Shown here piece after piece: positions 27,335 to 37,002 of a DNA stretch of 64,000 nt. This stretch comes from Melioribacter roseus (lineage in GTDB: Bacteria > Bacteroidota > Ignavibacteria > Ignavibacteriales > Melioribacteraceae): positions 124,001 to 188,000 of the forward strand of contig DYLP01000001.1 in the NCBI GenBank assembly GCA_020722005.1. Direction: 5' to 3'. The translations under genes and the position numbers were made by a program. Position 1 is the first letter of the stretch; each line of letters opens with the position of its first letter. Below the pieces are notes generated by a model that was given only the letters and a program-made list of their open reading frames with translations, did no database searches and was not told the origin of the DNA.

Positions 27335-29953
27335 ATGAGCATTACGCCGTTAATGGCTCAATATACAAGAATAAAGAAGGAATATCCCGATACAATCCTG
27401 CTTTTCAGGATGGGAGATTTTTACGAGACGTTCGAGGAAGATGCCAAAATTGCATCGAAGGTTTTAGGTATTACATTAACCAAACGAGCCAACGGAGCGG
27501 CTGAAGATGTGCCACTTGCCGGTTTCCCATACCACGCCATTGATTCATACTTACCTAAACTTGTACGTGCAGGTTATCGAGTGGCAATTTGCGAACAGGT
27601 GGAAGATCCTAAGCTTGCCAAAGGAATAGTAAAAAGAGAGGTTATCGAGGTAGTAACTCCTGGTGTAGCATTTTCAGATAAACTACTCGACCATAAAAAA
27701 AATAATTATCTCCTGTCGATATCTGGAGATGGAGAAAAATACGGACTCGCATTTTGCGATATTTCTACGGGCGAATTCCAGACTTACGAAATGGATAAAA
27801 AGTTTCTCCCCGAACAGCTCGGTTTGATAAATCCAGCCGAAGTTTTAATTCCCAAAAAATTGAAGAATTTTCTCGAACCATTAATTGGCAAATACGCCAA
27901 AGATGCAAGAATAACTAAAATTGACGACTGGATTTATGACTTCGATTATTGCCAGGATTTAATACTAAATCATTTCGAAATCAAAACCTTGAAAGGTTTT
28001 GGAATCGAAGAGATGGAACTTGCGGTTTCGGCTGCCGGAGCAGCTCTTTACTATTTACGTGAAACGCAAAAGGCAAATCTTCCGCACATTAATCGAATCT
28101 CGGTTTATAATCCAACTGAGTACATGGCACTCGATTACGCCACAAAACGGAACCTCGAAATTTTATCTACCATTCAAAGCGGCGAACGAGAAGGCTCGCT
28201 AATATCGATCCTTGATAAAACTTCCACTTCGATGGGCGGACGCCTTCTTAAAAGATGGATCACAACTCCATTAAAAAAACTTGAGCCAATATTGAGAAGA
28301 CAGGAGTGTGTGGAAGAATTTTTTACAAATAAAACTCTGAGAAAAAATCTTCGCGAAGAATTAAATGAAATTGGCGATCTCGAGAGATTAATAGCAAGAG
28401 CCTGCACAGGAAGAATCAATCCAAGAGAGATTATTAATCTCAAAAATTCCCTCAAAAAAATTCCGATGATCAAACAATTGCTCGACCAGACGAAGGCTGA
28501 AACACTTCAACAAATCAACGATAAATTGAGCCCTCTCGAAGAACTGGTTTCAAAAATTGAAAGCGCAATTAATGAAGATCCGCCTGCCACTCTTAACGAC
28601 GGCGGTGTAATTAAGGAGGGATATAATCCGGAACTCGACGAATTACGAAATCTGGCTTTCAATGCAAAAGAATGGATCGCAAATCTTCAAAGAGACGAAA
28701 GGCAAAAGACAGGCATATCTTCCTTGAAAGTAAGCTACAATAAAGTGTTTGGCTACTATATCGAAATTAGTCATGCAAATAAAGATAAAGTACCTTCCAA
28801 TTATATAAGAAAACAGACTCTTGTTAACAGTGAACGTTACATTACACCTGAACTAAAGGACTACGAGGAAAAAATTTTAAATGCCCAGGATAATATTGTC
28901 AGATTGGAGTTCGAGTTGTTCGAACAAATCAGATATCAAGTCGCTGCGGCTACAGATGCAATACAAACAAATGCTCGCTTGATTGCTATGCTCGATTGCT
29001 TCCTTTCGTTTGCAGAGTGTGCCGAGCAATATAATTACGTTAAACCCACAGTTGACGATTCGGATGTTATCGATATAGTAGATGGAAGGCATCCGGTAGT
29101 CGAACAAATTTTGCCGCCAGGTGAAAAATTTATTCCCAACAGTTGTCATTTATCTTCTTCTGAAGACCAGATAATAATTCTTACCGGTCCGAACATGGCA
29201 GGCAAGTCCGTTTATTTAAGGCAGGTTGGTCTAATTGTTTTAATGGCACAAATAGGTTCTTTCGTACCGGCAAAGGAAGCAAGAATCGGAATAGTTGACA
29301 GAATTTTTACACGCGTTGGAGCAAGCGATAATATTACAATGGGCGAAAGTACATTCCTTGTCGAAATGCAAGAAGCGGCAAATATTTTAAACAACGCTAC
29401 AAAGAAGAGTCTAATTCTGCTCGATGAAATTGGTAGGGGTACAAGCACTTTCGATGGGATATCGATTGCCTGGGCAATTACGGAATATTTACACGAAAAT
29501 CCTGAAATAGCCTCCAAAACTCTATTTGCCACTCACTACCATGAACTAAATGAAATGGCTGATATTTTTCCAAGAATAAAAAATTATAAAGTCAATGTGA
29601 GAGAATACGGCGATAAAGTTATCTTTCTGCATAAAGTCAAACCGGGCAGTGCTGACCACAGCTACGGTATTCAGGTGGCGCAGATGGCTGGTTTGCCTGT
29701 TTATGTAACAAACCGTGCAAAAGAAATTTTACTTAATTTAGAGAGTAAAGAACTTACCCCTTATGAAGTTAAAAAGGAAAAAATATCACGCTTGAAAAAA
29801 ATCGATAGTATGCAGATTAGTCTCTTTGAAATGAAGGACGAAGAATTACGAAAAGAAATCGAAGACCTTTCGATCGATACAATTACGCCAATCGAAGCTT
29901 TAAACAAATTGAACGAATTAAGAAAAAAAATAAAAGAAGAGAAAAGTACATGA
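27335..29953 (+). CDS. mutS: DNA mismatch repair protein MutS
   Basis: MutS recognises base mismatches and starts repair. The 872-residue product has the mismatch-binding MGDFYETF motif near residues 30-37, the core and clamp domains, then the ATPase with GPNMAGKS near 620, LDEIGRGTSTFDG and ATHYHEL. Length is that of MutS1 rather than MutS2, and no Smr domain is present. I took the ATG at 27335; there is no clear Shine-Dalgarno, as is common in this lineage. Its stop overlaps the next ATG (ATGA), so it heads an operon with a DUF1684 lipoprotein and two aromatic-pathway genes. Confidence 0.97.
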   Translation: MSITPLMAQYTRIKKEYPDTILLFRMGDFYETFEEDAKIASKVLGITLTKRANGAAEDVPLAGFPYHAIDSYLPKLVRAGYRVAICEQVEDPKLAKGIVKREVIEVVTPGVAFSDKLLDHKKNNYLLSISGDGEKYGLAFCDISTGEFQTYEMDKKFLPEQLGLINPAEVLIPKKLKNFLEPLIGKYAKDARITKIDDWIYDFDYCQDLILNHFEIKTLKGFGIEEMELAVSAAGAALYYLRETQKANLPHINRISVYNPTEYMALDYATKRNLEILSTIQSGEREGSLISILDKTSTSMGGRLLKRWITTPLKKLEPILRRQECVEEFFTNKTLRKNLREELNEIGDLERLIARACTGRINPREIINLKNSLKKIPMIKQLLDQTKAETLQQINDKLSPLEELVSKIESAINEDPPATLNDGGVIKEGYNPELDELRNLAFNAKEWIANLQRDERQKTGISSLKVSYNKVFGYYIEISHANKDKVPSNYIRKQTLVNSERYITPELKDYEEKILNAQDNIVRLEFELFEQIRYQVAAATDAIQTNARLIAMLDCFLSFAECAEQYNYVKPTVDDSDVIDIVDGRHPVVEQILPPGEKFIPNSCHLSSSEDQIIILTGPNMAGKSVYLRQVGLIVLMAQIGSFVPAKEARIGIVDRIFTRVGASDNITMGESTFLVEMQEAANILNNATKKSLILLDEIGRGTSTFDGISIAWAITEYLHENPEIASKTLFATHYHELNEMADIFPRIKNYKVNVREYGDKVIFLHKVKPGSADHSYGIQVAQMAGLPVYVTNRAKEILLNLESKELTPYEVKKEKISRLKKIDSMQISLFEMKDEELRKEIEDLSIDTITPIEALNKLNELRKKIKEEKST

Positions 29954-30555
29954 AACAATTTTATTTTATTTTATTCCTTTTGGCTGTGGCTTGTTCAGAT
30001 AAATTATCGCCAGAGGAAGAAGCTTATGTAAAAAAAATAGAAGAGCACCGCAAGCAGATAAACGAATTTATGAAATCGGACCCGCAATCACCGTTTAATT
30101 TCAAAAATAAAGTTGAGTTTCACGAATTAAATTATTTTGAAGTCAATCCCAAGTTCGTCTTCACCAGCAAACTATATGAATACCCCGAGAAGGACACAGT
30201 AATAATTTTCGGGACTAAAGGCGAACCAAGAAAAACAGTTAAATACGGTTATCTGAAATTTCAATATGATACTAAAGAATACAAAATAAATGTATACGAA
30301 TCATGCGGAGTTGAAGGTACGAAATATTATTCTATCTGGTTCACCGATAAAACGACGAATAAAGAATCCTACGGCGTAGGCAGATACCTCGATTTTGAAA
30401 AACAGCCCGATCCAAATTATATTTACACCATTGATTTTAATCTTGCTTATAATCCGTATTGCGCATACAATCCCAACTATTCCTGTGCAATACCTTCTCA
30501 AGAAGATTATATCCCGTTGGAAATAAAGGCAGGCGAAAAAAAATTTCATAATTAA
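29950..30555 (+). CDS. DUF1684-family lipoprotein
   Basis: A 201-residue protein beginning with a short signal (MKQFYFILFLLAVAC) whose cysteine at 15 is a lipidation site. The mature part matches DUF1684: SPFNFK early, then GRYLDFE and the closing DFNLAYNPYCAYNPNYSCAIPSQEDY with two conserved cysteines, followed by AGEKKF. Function of the family is not established. It overlaps mutS by four bases and precedes DAHP synthase by 14 bases. Confidence 0.87.
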   Translation: MKQFYFILFLLAVACSDKLSPEEEAYVKKIEEHRKQINEFMKSDPQSPFNFKNKVEFHELNYFEVNPKFVFTSKLYEYPEKDTVIIFGTKGEPRKTVKYGYLKFQYDTKEYKINVYESCGVEGTKYYSIWFTDKTTNKESYGVGRYLDFEKQPDPNYIYTIDFNLAYNPYCAYNPNYSCAIPSQEDYIPLEIKAGEKKFHN

Positions 30556-30569
30556 GGAGGTCATTTAAC

Positions 30570-31583
30570 GTGGTTGTAATACTTGAAAAACATGCTACAA
30601 ATGAACAGATTCAAAACGTAATAAAACATCTGGAGAATTACGGCTTTAAAGTTCATCTTTCAGAAGGAGCTGAAAAAACTATTATAGGTGCAATCGGCGT
30701 TCAACCTAATTTCGATATACGAAATATCAGCATTCTCGAGGGAGTGGAAGATGTATACAGGGTTACTACTCCGTATAAACTTGCCAGCAGGAGTTTTAAA
30801 GAAGAAAATACGGTAATTAAAATAAAGGATGTGGAAATTGGGAATCAAAAAATTGTTATGATGGCAGGACCGTGCTCGGTTGAAAATGAGGAGCAGATTT
30901 TCAGGCTGGCAGAAATTGTAGCCAGAGCGGGTGCCAGAATTTTACGCGGCGGGGCATTTAAACCGAGAACCTCCCCTTATTCGTTTCAAGGACTGGGCAT
31001 TGAAGGTTTGAAAATGATGCGTGCGGCTGCGGATAAGTATAACTTGCTTGTAATTACTGAAGTTATGCAGATAAGTCATATTGAATTGATCGAACCATAC
31101 ACCGATATTTTTCAGGTAGGTGCGCGCAATATGCAAAACTTTCCGTTACTGAAAGAATTAGGCAATGTGAAAAAACCCGTTATGCTAAAGCGCGGGATTG
31201 CCGCTACAATAGAAGAATGGCTCATGTCTGCAGAGTATATATTAAACGGAGGCAATCCCGACGTAATATTATGCGAAAGAGGAATAAGAACATTTGAAAC
31301 CTACACTCGAAACACATTCGACCTTTCGGCAATCCCAATTGTCCATAAGAAAAGTCATTTGCCTGTTATAGCCGACCCCTCGCATGCTACAGGATTGCGC
31401 GAGCAGGTGCCTCCGATGGCAAGAGCCGCAGTTGCTGCAGGTGCAGACGGATTGATGATCGAAATTCATGACGATCCAGAAAAAGCTCTTTCGGACGGTC
31501 CTCAAGCTCTGCTGCCTGATACCTTTATTAATTTGATGAAAGAACTTGATGCTATTGCCAAGGTAATAAATAGGTCATTTTAA
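30570..31583 (+). CDS. aroF: 3-deoxy-7-phosphoheptulonate synthase (type I-beta)
   Basis: DAHP synthase condenses PEP and erythrose-4-phosphate, the first step of the shikimate pathway. Of 337 residues, the first about 70 form the ferredoxin-like regulatory domain seen in Thermotoga DAHP synthase; the barrel follows with MAGPCSVENEEQI, GGAFKPRTSPYSFQG, VMLKRGIAATIEEW and DPSHATGLREQV. The regulatory domain suggests feedback control by tyrosine or phenylalanine. GTG start at 30570 has AAGGAGG upstream. It ends one base before tyrA. Confidence 0.96.
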   Translation: MVVILEKHATNEQIQNVIKHLENYGFKVHLSEGAEKTIIGAIGVQPNFDIRNISILEGVEDVYRVTTPYKLASRSFKEENTVIKIKDVEIGNQKIVMMAGPCSVENEEQIFRLAEIVARAGARILRGGAFKPRTSPYSFQGLGIEGLKMMRAAADKYNLLVITEVMQISHIELIEPYTDIFQVGARNMQNFPLLKELGNVKKPVMLKRGIAATIEEWLMSAEYILNGGNPDVILCERGIRTFETYTRNTFDLSAIPIVHKKSHLPVIADPSHATGLREQVPPMARAAVAAGADGLMIEIHDDPEKALSDGPQALLPDTFINLMKELDAIAKVINRSF

Positions 31584-31584
31584 A

Positions 31585-32673
31585 TTGCACTTTAACAAAA
31601 TAGCTTTTCTCGGATTAGGCTTAATAGGCGGTTCATTAGCCAAAGCGATTAAATCGGCAAATGCCGGTTTGATTATTTCTGCATATGACCGCCGCGATGT
31701 CCTGGAAAGAGCACTCAACGAAAACGTAATCCAACGCAGACTTGATACTGTCGAGGAGGCATTGGATTACGATTTAATATTTCTTTGTTTTCCCGTCGAC
31801 AAATCGATAGAGACTTTTAAGAATTTAATTCCGAAACTGAGGCCAGAACAAATATTGTCTGATGTTTGTAGCGTAAAAGAAGTGTTCCATCAAATATGGA
31901 ACGAATGTGGCGATAATTGCAGTGGATATTATATTGGCGGGCATCCAATGGCAGGAAAAGAAAAGAATGGTTTTGAACACTCCGATTCAACTTTGTTCGA
32001 AAACAGCGTCTACATTTTGAGCGACACAGCAAAGAATTATCCGATAATTGAGCAATTTACCGATTTGCTTCATTCAACAGGTGCACGAATTAGGTTTCTC
32101 AATCCCAAGATACACGATATAATTGTGGCGGCAGTCAGTCATCTGCCGCAATTGCTTTCGGTTTCGTTGATTAACTCTGCCGTTATTAAAGATAGCGACA
32201 TTAATTTCTTCGATTTTGCCGGCGGGGGATTCAGAGATATGACGCGGATAGCGGCAAGCGATTTTAATTTATGGGAACCAATAATCAGATACAACCAGAA
32301 AAATATTTTACAGGCAATTGACAATTTTTCTTACGACTTAGCTGATTTAAAAAATGCTATCGAAAAAGGTAATTACAAACTTTTAGCTGAAAAATTCGAA
32401 AGCGCACGCAAAAAAAGAGATGAAATTCCTAAGAATACAAAAGGTTTCATCAATCCTCTTTTCGACATTTTTATTTTTGTTAAAGATCAACCAGGTGTCT
32501 TAGCAAGAATAACAACTGCCCTCTACGAAGCAGGAATTAATATAAAGGACCTGGAACTGTTGAAAATAAGACTCGGCGCCGGCGGTACTTTCAGAATTTC
32601 TTTCGAAACCCAACAAGATGCCAGTAAAGCCAGAACCATTATCGAAAACCTCGGATTTACTACACGTTATTAG
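31585..32673 (+). CDS. tyrA: Prephenate dehydrogenase with C-terminal ACT domain
   Basis: TyrA oxidatively decarboxylates prephenate toward tyrosine. The 362-residue product shows the Rossmann GLGLIGGSLAKAI near 10, DVCSVKE near 93, GGHPMAGKEKNGFEHS near 116, and a helical dimer domain. Residues about 290-362 form an ACT domain (IFVKDQPGVLARITTAL), usually the tyrosine-sensing part. The start codon is TTG at 31585, directly after the DAHP synthase stop. Confidence 0.95.
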   Translation: MHFNKIAFLGLGLIGGSLAKAIKSANAGLIISAYDRRDVLERALNENVIQRRLDTVEEALDYDLIFLCFPVDKSIETFKNLIPKLRPEQILSDVCSVKEVFHQIWNECGDNCSGYYIGGHPMAGKEKNGFEHSDSTLFENSVYILSDTAKNYPIIEQFTDLLHSTGARIRFLNPKIHDIIVAAVSHLPQLLSVSLINSAVIKDSDINFFDFAGGGFRDMTRIAASDFNLWEPIIRYNQKNILQAIDNFSYDLADLKNAIEKGNYKLLAEKFESARKKRDEIPKNTKGFINPLFDIFIFVKDQPGVLARITTALYEAGINIKDLELLKIRLGAGGTFRISFETQQDASKARTIIENLGFTTRY

Positions 32674-32720
32674 CTGTTTCAAGGAATATTCACATCGCAA
32701 TTTATTATTACGTTAATCGT

Positions 32721-32728
32721 TATATTTG
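32721..32728 (+). promoter_or_regulatory. Possible -7 element upstream of the GH13-like gene
   Basis: A perfect TATATTTG 38 bases before the ATG, but CAA instead of TTG at the expected upstream spacing. Confidence 0.3.
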
Positions 32729-32766
32729 CTTATATTATAAACAATAATAAGACGAATAAACACAAG

Positions 32767-35700
32767 ATGGCAAAAACAACGATAGCTTCGTCAATTTTTT
32801 CACAATATCTAAAGAAAAATTCGTATCCCAAATACGAATTTCACGTAGCAGCAGAAATTCGTAAGAAATACGAAATAGAAGATGAATTCTTCTCGATTGA
32901 AGGCAATTTAATTTTTGCCAATTTCCATGCGGTTCGAAAACTGGTACATAAAATTAATTCGAAAAGAAATCCTCAGGACCATGTTCAATCAGGCAAAGTA
33001 AATGCAGCCGCATTAATTGACGAAATTTACCATTACATTTTCAGAATTTATGAAGAAAGTGTCAACCCAGGAATTCTCGAGCGTGCTGCAAATTTATTAA
33101 TTAATAATATCGGTGACAACCGGTATGCGAAATTATTGTTCGAATTTGTGGAATTGTTCCCTCCTAACGATGTTTTCAGGGAACGAATTAGCACCTACGA
33201 TTATGTCAATTCAATTACAGCTGGTAAAAAAAATACTGAAATTATACTGGAGGAATTAATACTTCTCCATTTTGCGAATCAGAATCCAGCAAACAAAAAA
33301 ATCAGAGAATTATTTGACGATAATTATTTCAAGGACAGAGATCTTTATCGCAAAACAATTGCTTTGCTAGAAGAGTTTTTCAAAGAGGAAAAACGTTTCG
33401 GTTTAGAAAACCAGGATATATTTACTTTTTTCAAATCGCCATTTCAATATAGCCCCGAAGATATAGAAGGTCAGCTCGATTTTATAAGAGAGAAGTGGGG
33501 CGTATTGTTGAACGAAGATTTTCTGAAAAAATTATTACGGAGCAAGGATTTTATTAAAGAGGAATATATTTTAGGAGGAGGACCGGGTGGAGCCCCGATT
33601 ATAGCTCCCCAATTCTTTGGTGTACCTGAAAATGCGGATATACTTAGGCTGGGGAAATCCGGCTTTCAATATGCACTCGAAGCCCAAAAAGATTATGAAG
33701 AACCCGAGAATTTTTCTGCCGATACTGACTGGATGCCCAAAGTAGTTTTGATTGCAAAAAATACATACGTTTGGCTCGATCAATTGAGCAAGAAATACCA
33801 GAGACATATCACCAGACTTGATCAAATACCCGATGAGGAACTCGAAACATTAAAGCGCTGGGGTTTTAATGCACTCTGGTTAATCGGCATATGGGAAAGA
33901 AGCAGTGCATCAAAAAAGATAAAACATTTGATGGGAAATATTGACGCTATCGGTTCGGCTTATTCACTCTATGACTATATTATTGCTCAAGATCTGGGCG
34001 GCGAAGAAGCTTATCAAAACCTGAATAAAAGAGCCAGACATTTCGGAATTCGTCTTGCCAGCGATATGGTTCCAAACCATACAGGAATTTATTCACGCTG
34101 GATTGTCGAACACCCTGATTATTTCATACAAACTTCTTATCCGCCGTTTCCTTCTTATAGCTTTACTGGTCCGAATCTTTCAGATGATCCCGCAATTCAA
34201 ATAAGAATCGAAGATGGGTACTGGGATCGTTCTGATGCTGCAGTTGTATTCGAATGGATAAATAATTATACTGGCGAAAGACGTTATATTTATCACGGCA
34301 ATGATGGTACAAATATGCCGTGGAACGATACTGCGCAACTCGATATGATTAAAGCGGAAATGCGCGAAGCTGTGATTCAGAAGATTTTAGAAGTGGCTCG
34401 TAAATTTTCGATTATCCGATTCGATGCGGCGATGACTTTGACTAAAAGGCATTTTTCCAGACTCTGGTATCCCGAACCAGGGAAAGGTGGCGATATCCCC
34501 TCGAGGTCCGATTTTTCGATGTCACAGGATGAATTCGACAGACTCTTTCCTAAAGAATTCTGGCGCGAGGTTGTCGATAGAATTAATCAGGAAATGCCCG
34601 ACACTTTGCTGCTTGCCGAAGCCTTCTGGTTGATGGAGGGGTATTTCGTTAGGACACTGGGCATGCATCGCGTTTATAATTCGGCTTTTATGCATATGCT
34701 AATGAAAGAGGAAAATGATAAATTCAGGGACTTGATCACAAATACACTCGAGTTCGAACCGGAAATACTAAAACGTTATGTCAACTTTATGAGTAATCCA
34801 GATGAAGAAACTGCAATAAAACAATTTGGTACAAACGATAAATATTTCGGCGTCTGCATATTAATGTCAACTTTGCCCGGTTTGCCAATGTTTGCTCACG
34901 GTCAAATTGAAGGACTTACAGAAAAATACGGAATGGAGTATCAAAGAGCATACTATCACGAATCGCCGAATCAATGGCTAATCGACCGACACGAAAGAGA
35001 AATTTTTCCTCTGCTCAGAAGAAGATATTTATTCTGCAATGTTGAAAATTTCTGGTTTTATGATTTCATCGATGATTATGGGTATGTTAACGAAAATGTT
35101 GTTGCTTTTACTAATCAAGAAAATGGTGAAAAAAGTCTCGTATTTTATAATAATAAATATCAAACCACATCGGGTAAAATTTTCAGGTCCACTCCCAAAC
35201 TTGTTCAACAAGGCAGCAAGAAAGAATTACACGTCAAAACACTTACTGATGCTCTTGGTATCAAGCCTTCTAAAAATTATTATTACATTTTTAGAGAACA
35301 CATCACAAACCTTGAATATTTAAAATCCGGGTATGACCTTTCGATTGATGGATTCTATATTGAACTAAAAGGATTTCAGTCCTCTGTATTCTGGGATTTC
35401 CGGGAAATTTATGATGAATTTGGAGATTGGGAGAAACTCGAACGTAAATTGCAGGGGAATGGAGCACCAAGCATTTCACGAGCAATGATAGAAATGCAGC
35501 TCGAACCGATACACAGTGCGTTCCTCAGTATTTTTGAGGAAGATCCGATAAAAGAATTTTATAACAATTATATCCACAATTCAACAGAAAGTAACCAAAG
35601 CGGAGAAATTCTAAAACAAAAATTCAATAAATTAATCGATACAATTTGTTCTCAATTTGAACTGGTATCCGATACCAAATTAATCTGGAAAAATTTCGAA

Positions 35701-36411
35701 CTTGAAACCGGTGCACTGAGGTTACTGAATAGTATATTACAGAAACATTTTGTTGTGGATGAAAAAATCCCAAATAAAGAACTACATAAAGCTGTTATAG
35801 CTAACGAGTACAGAAATTACAAGGATGATGCAATCCTTTATTTAATCTGGCTTGTAGTATCGAACCTATCTTTGCTCTTCGAGGACGATGGTGATTTGAA
35901 TAAGAAGAATTATATAAACAAAATACTTCTCGATTCTCCGATTAGACAATTATTACAGAGAATTGGCAAAGGGGAATACGAGCTGCTAAGAGAATTATTG
36001 CTGCTTAAAATTTTGCAGGATATTAATAACGGCGCAATTGAAATGTTCTGCGATAGCCAGGAAAATGAAAAAGAAGAGAGGGGTAAATACGGATTCAATT
36101 GTATACTGAAAATGTTAGATGATGAGTCGGTAAAAACTTATATTGGTGTTAACGAGTATGAAGGAATAGTTTATTTCAGCAAGGAAAATTTCGAGGAATT
36201 CCTGGACTGGCTTTTTACACTTTCCATAACAGAAAAAATAATTTTGTATTTTCTCACGGAGGAAAACAAATACGAAGTTGACCAAAATTCTGAAAAGAAA
36301 ATAGTAGATATCGTAAAAAAAGCTTTTAAAAATTATACTGTGATAAAAAAACTGTCAGAAGAATCCGGTTATCGCATCGATATATTTAAAGATTTTTTGA
36401 GAAAACAATAA
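32767..36411 (+). CDS. Large GH13-like alpha-amylase-family protein
   Basis: This 1214-residue protein has a GH13 alpha-amylase core at about 350-800. Conserved regions are visible: D433-MVPNH438, R551-F-D553 (nucleophile), E618 in LLAEAFW (acid/base) and D691 in FGTND. The His that usually precedes the last Asp is Asn690. About 330 residues upstream and 400 downstream are mostly helical and match nothing I recognise. There is no signal peptide, so a cytoplasmic role in glycogen or maltooligosaccharide metabolism is plausible but inferred. It stands alone between tyrA and the convergent export operon. Confidence 0.8.
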   Translation: MAKTTIASSIFSQYLKKNSYPKYEFHVAAEIRKKYEIEDEFFSIEGNLIFANFHAVRKLVHKINSKRNPQDHVQSGKVNAAALIDEIYHYIFRIYEESVNPGILERAANLLINNIGDNRYAKLLFEFVELFPPNDVFRERISTYDYVNSITAGKKNTEIILEELILLHFANQNPANKKIRELFDDNYFKDRDLYRKTIALLEEFFKEEKRFGLENQDIFTFFKSPFQYSPEDIEGQLDFIREKWGVLLNEDFLKKLLRSKDFIKEEYILGGGPGGAPIIAPQFFGVPENADILRLGKSGFQYALEAQKDYEEPENFSADTDWMPKVVLIAKNTYVWLDQLSKKYQRHITRLDQIPDEELETLKRWGFNALWLIGIWERSSASKKIKHLMGNIDAIGSAYSLYDYIIAQDLGGEEAYQNLNKRARHFGIRLASDMVPNHTGIYSRWIVEHPDYFIQTSYPPFPSYSFTGPNLSDDPAIQIRIEDGYWDRSDAAVVFEWINNYTGERRYIYHGNDGTNMPWNDTAQLDMIKAEMREAVIQKILEVARKFSIIRFDAAMTLTKRHFSRLWYPEPGKGGDIPSRSDFSMSQDEFDRLFPKEFWREVVDRINQEMPDTLLLAEAFWLMEGYFVRTLGMHRVYNSAFMHMLMKEENDKFRDLITNTLEFEPEILKRYVNFMSNPDEETAIKQFGTNDKYFGVCILMSTLPGLPMFAHGQIEGLTEKYGMEYQRAYYHESPNQWLIDRHEREIFPLLRRRYLFCNVENFWFYDFIDDYGYVNENVVAFTNQENGEKSLVFYNNKYQTTSGKIFRSTPKLVQQGSKKELHVKTLTDALGIKPSKNYYYIFREHITNLEYLKSGYDLSIDGFYIELKGFQSSVFWDFREIYDEFGDWEKLERKLQGNGAPSISRAMIEMQLEPIHSAFLSIFEEDPIKEFYNNYIHNSTESNQSGEILKQKFNKLIDTICSQFELVSDTKLIWKNFELETGALRLLNSILQKHFVVDEKIPNKELHKAVIANEYRNYKDDAILYLIWLVVSNLSLLFEDDGDLNKKNYINKILLDSPIRQLLQRIGKGEYELLRELLLLKILQDINNGAIEMFCDSQENEKEERGKYGFNCILKMLDDESVKTYIGVNEYEGIVYFSKENFEEFLDWLFTLSITEKIILYFLTEENKYEVDQNSEKKIVDIVKKAFKNYTVIKKLSEESGYRIDIFKDFLRKQ

Positions 36412-36439
36412 ACGGCAGAGTCGTAATGACCCTGCCGTT
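36411..36439. terminator. Hairpin between convergent GH13-like gene and export operon
   Basis: AACGGCAG (36411-36418) pairs with CTGCCGTT (36432-36439). No clear T tract on either strand, so efficiency is uncertain. Confidence 0.55.
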
Positions 36440-36458
36440 ACAGGGGTTGTGTGAAGCA

Positions 36459-36473
36459 CAGCTCAATGAGCTG
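36459..36473. repeat. Inverted repeat near the 3' end of the export operon
   Basis: CAGCTCA-A-TGAGCTG, seven bases each side of one centre base, just downstream of the outer-membrane gene stop on the minus strand. Its role is unknown; it may assist termination. Confidence 0.45.
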
Positions 36474-36476
36474 AAC

Positions 36477-37001
36477 TTATAAATTAGGGGTTATTCTCAA
36501 GCCTAAACTGTTAGTCCAACCAGAAAATTCCATACCGTTGAAATAAACTCCCAGATCGAAGTTAATTGAGAGATAGTCAATCAACTTGTAATCGACTCCT
36601 GCGCCGTATCGTGCATACAATTTGAATTTATCACTGGATGGCAAATTTTCATAATCGTATTCTTTGAATGAAGCAACAAAACCCGCAGTTATGTATGGGA
36701 GAAATAATTTTGTATCGAATGGTTTAACAATAGCGTTTAATGCCGTCCTATAATTCGTTTCTTTACCATTAAATGATTTGATATTCCCATTTAAATATTC
36801 TCCCGTAAAAGCTACGGAAAATTCCTTTGTAATATCATATCCAACTAACAACCCGTAACCCAGTGGCGATTTTATATCGGTAATTTCTTTATTACCAATA
36901 TTGTTAAATTGGCTGAATATAATGCCGACTGAAAGTCGACTTTGAGAATGGACCGTCAGCGGTAATGTGATTAATACTATAATTGTCAATAATCTTTTCA
37001 T
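36477..37001 (-). CDS. Outer-membrane beta-barrel protein of the export operon
   Basis: A 174-residue protein with a signal peptide (MKRLLTIIVLITLPLTVHSQ) and alternating hydrophobic strands (LGYGLLVGYDIT, VAFTGEYLNG, LFLPYITAGFVASF), ending in a strand LGLRITPNL. This is the pattern of small OmpA/OmpW-like eight-stranded barrels, though its family cannot be set. It is the last gene of the leftward operon, one base after the second permease, which suggests an envelope role linked to export. Confidence 0.7.
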   Translation of the reverse strand: MKRLLTIIVLITLPLTVHSQSRLSVGIIFSQFNNIGNKEITDIKSPLGYGLLVGYDITKEFSVAFTGEYLNGNIKSFNGKETNYRTALNAIVKPFDTKLFLPYITAGFVASFKEYDYENLPSSDKFKLYARYGAGVDYKLIDYLSINFDLGVYFNGMEFSGWTNSLGLRITPNL

Positions 37002-37002
37002 T

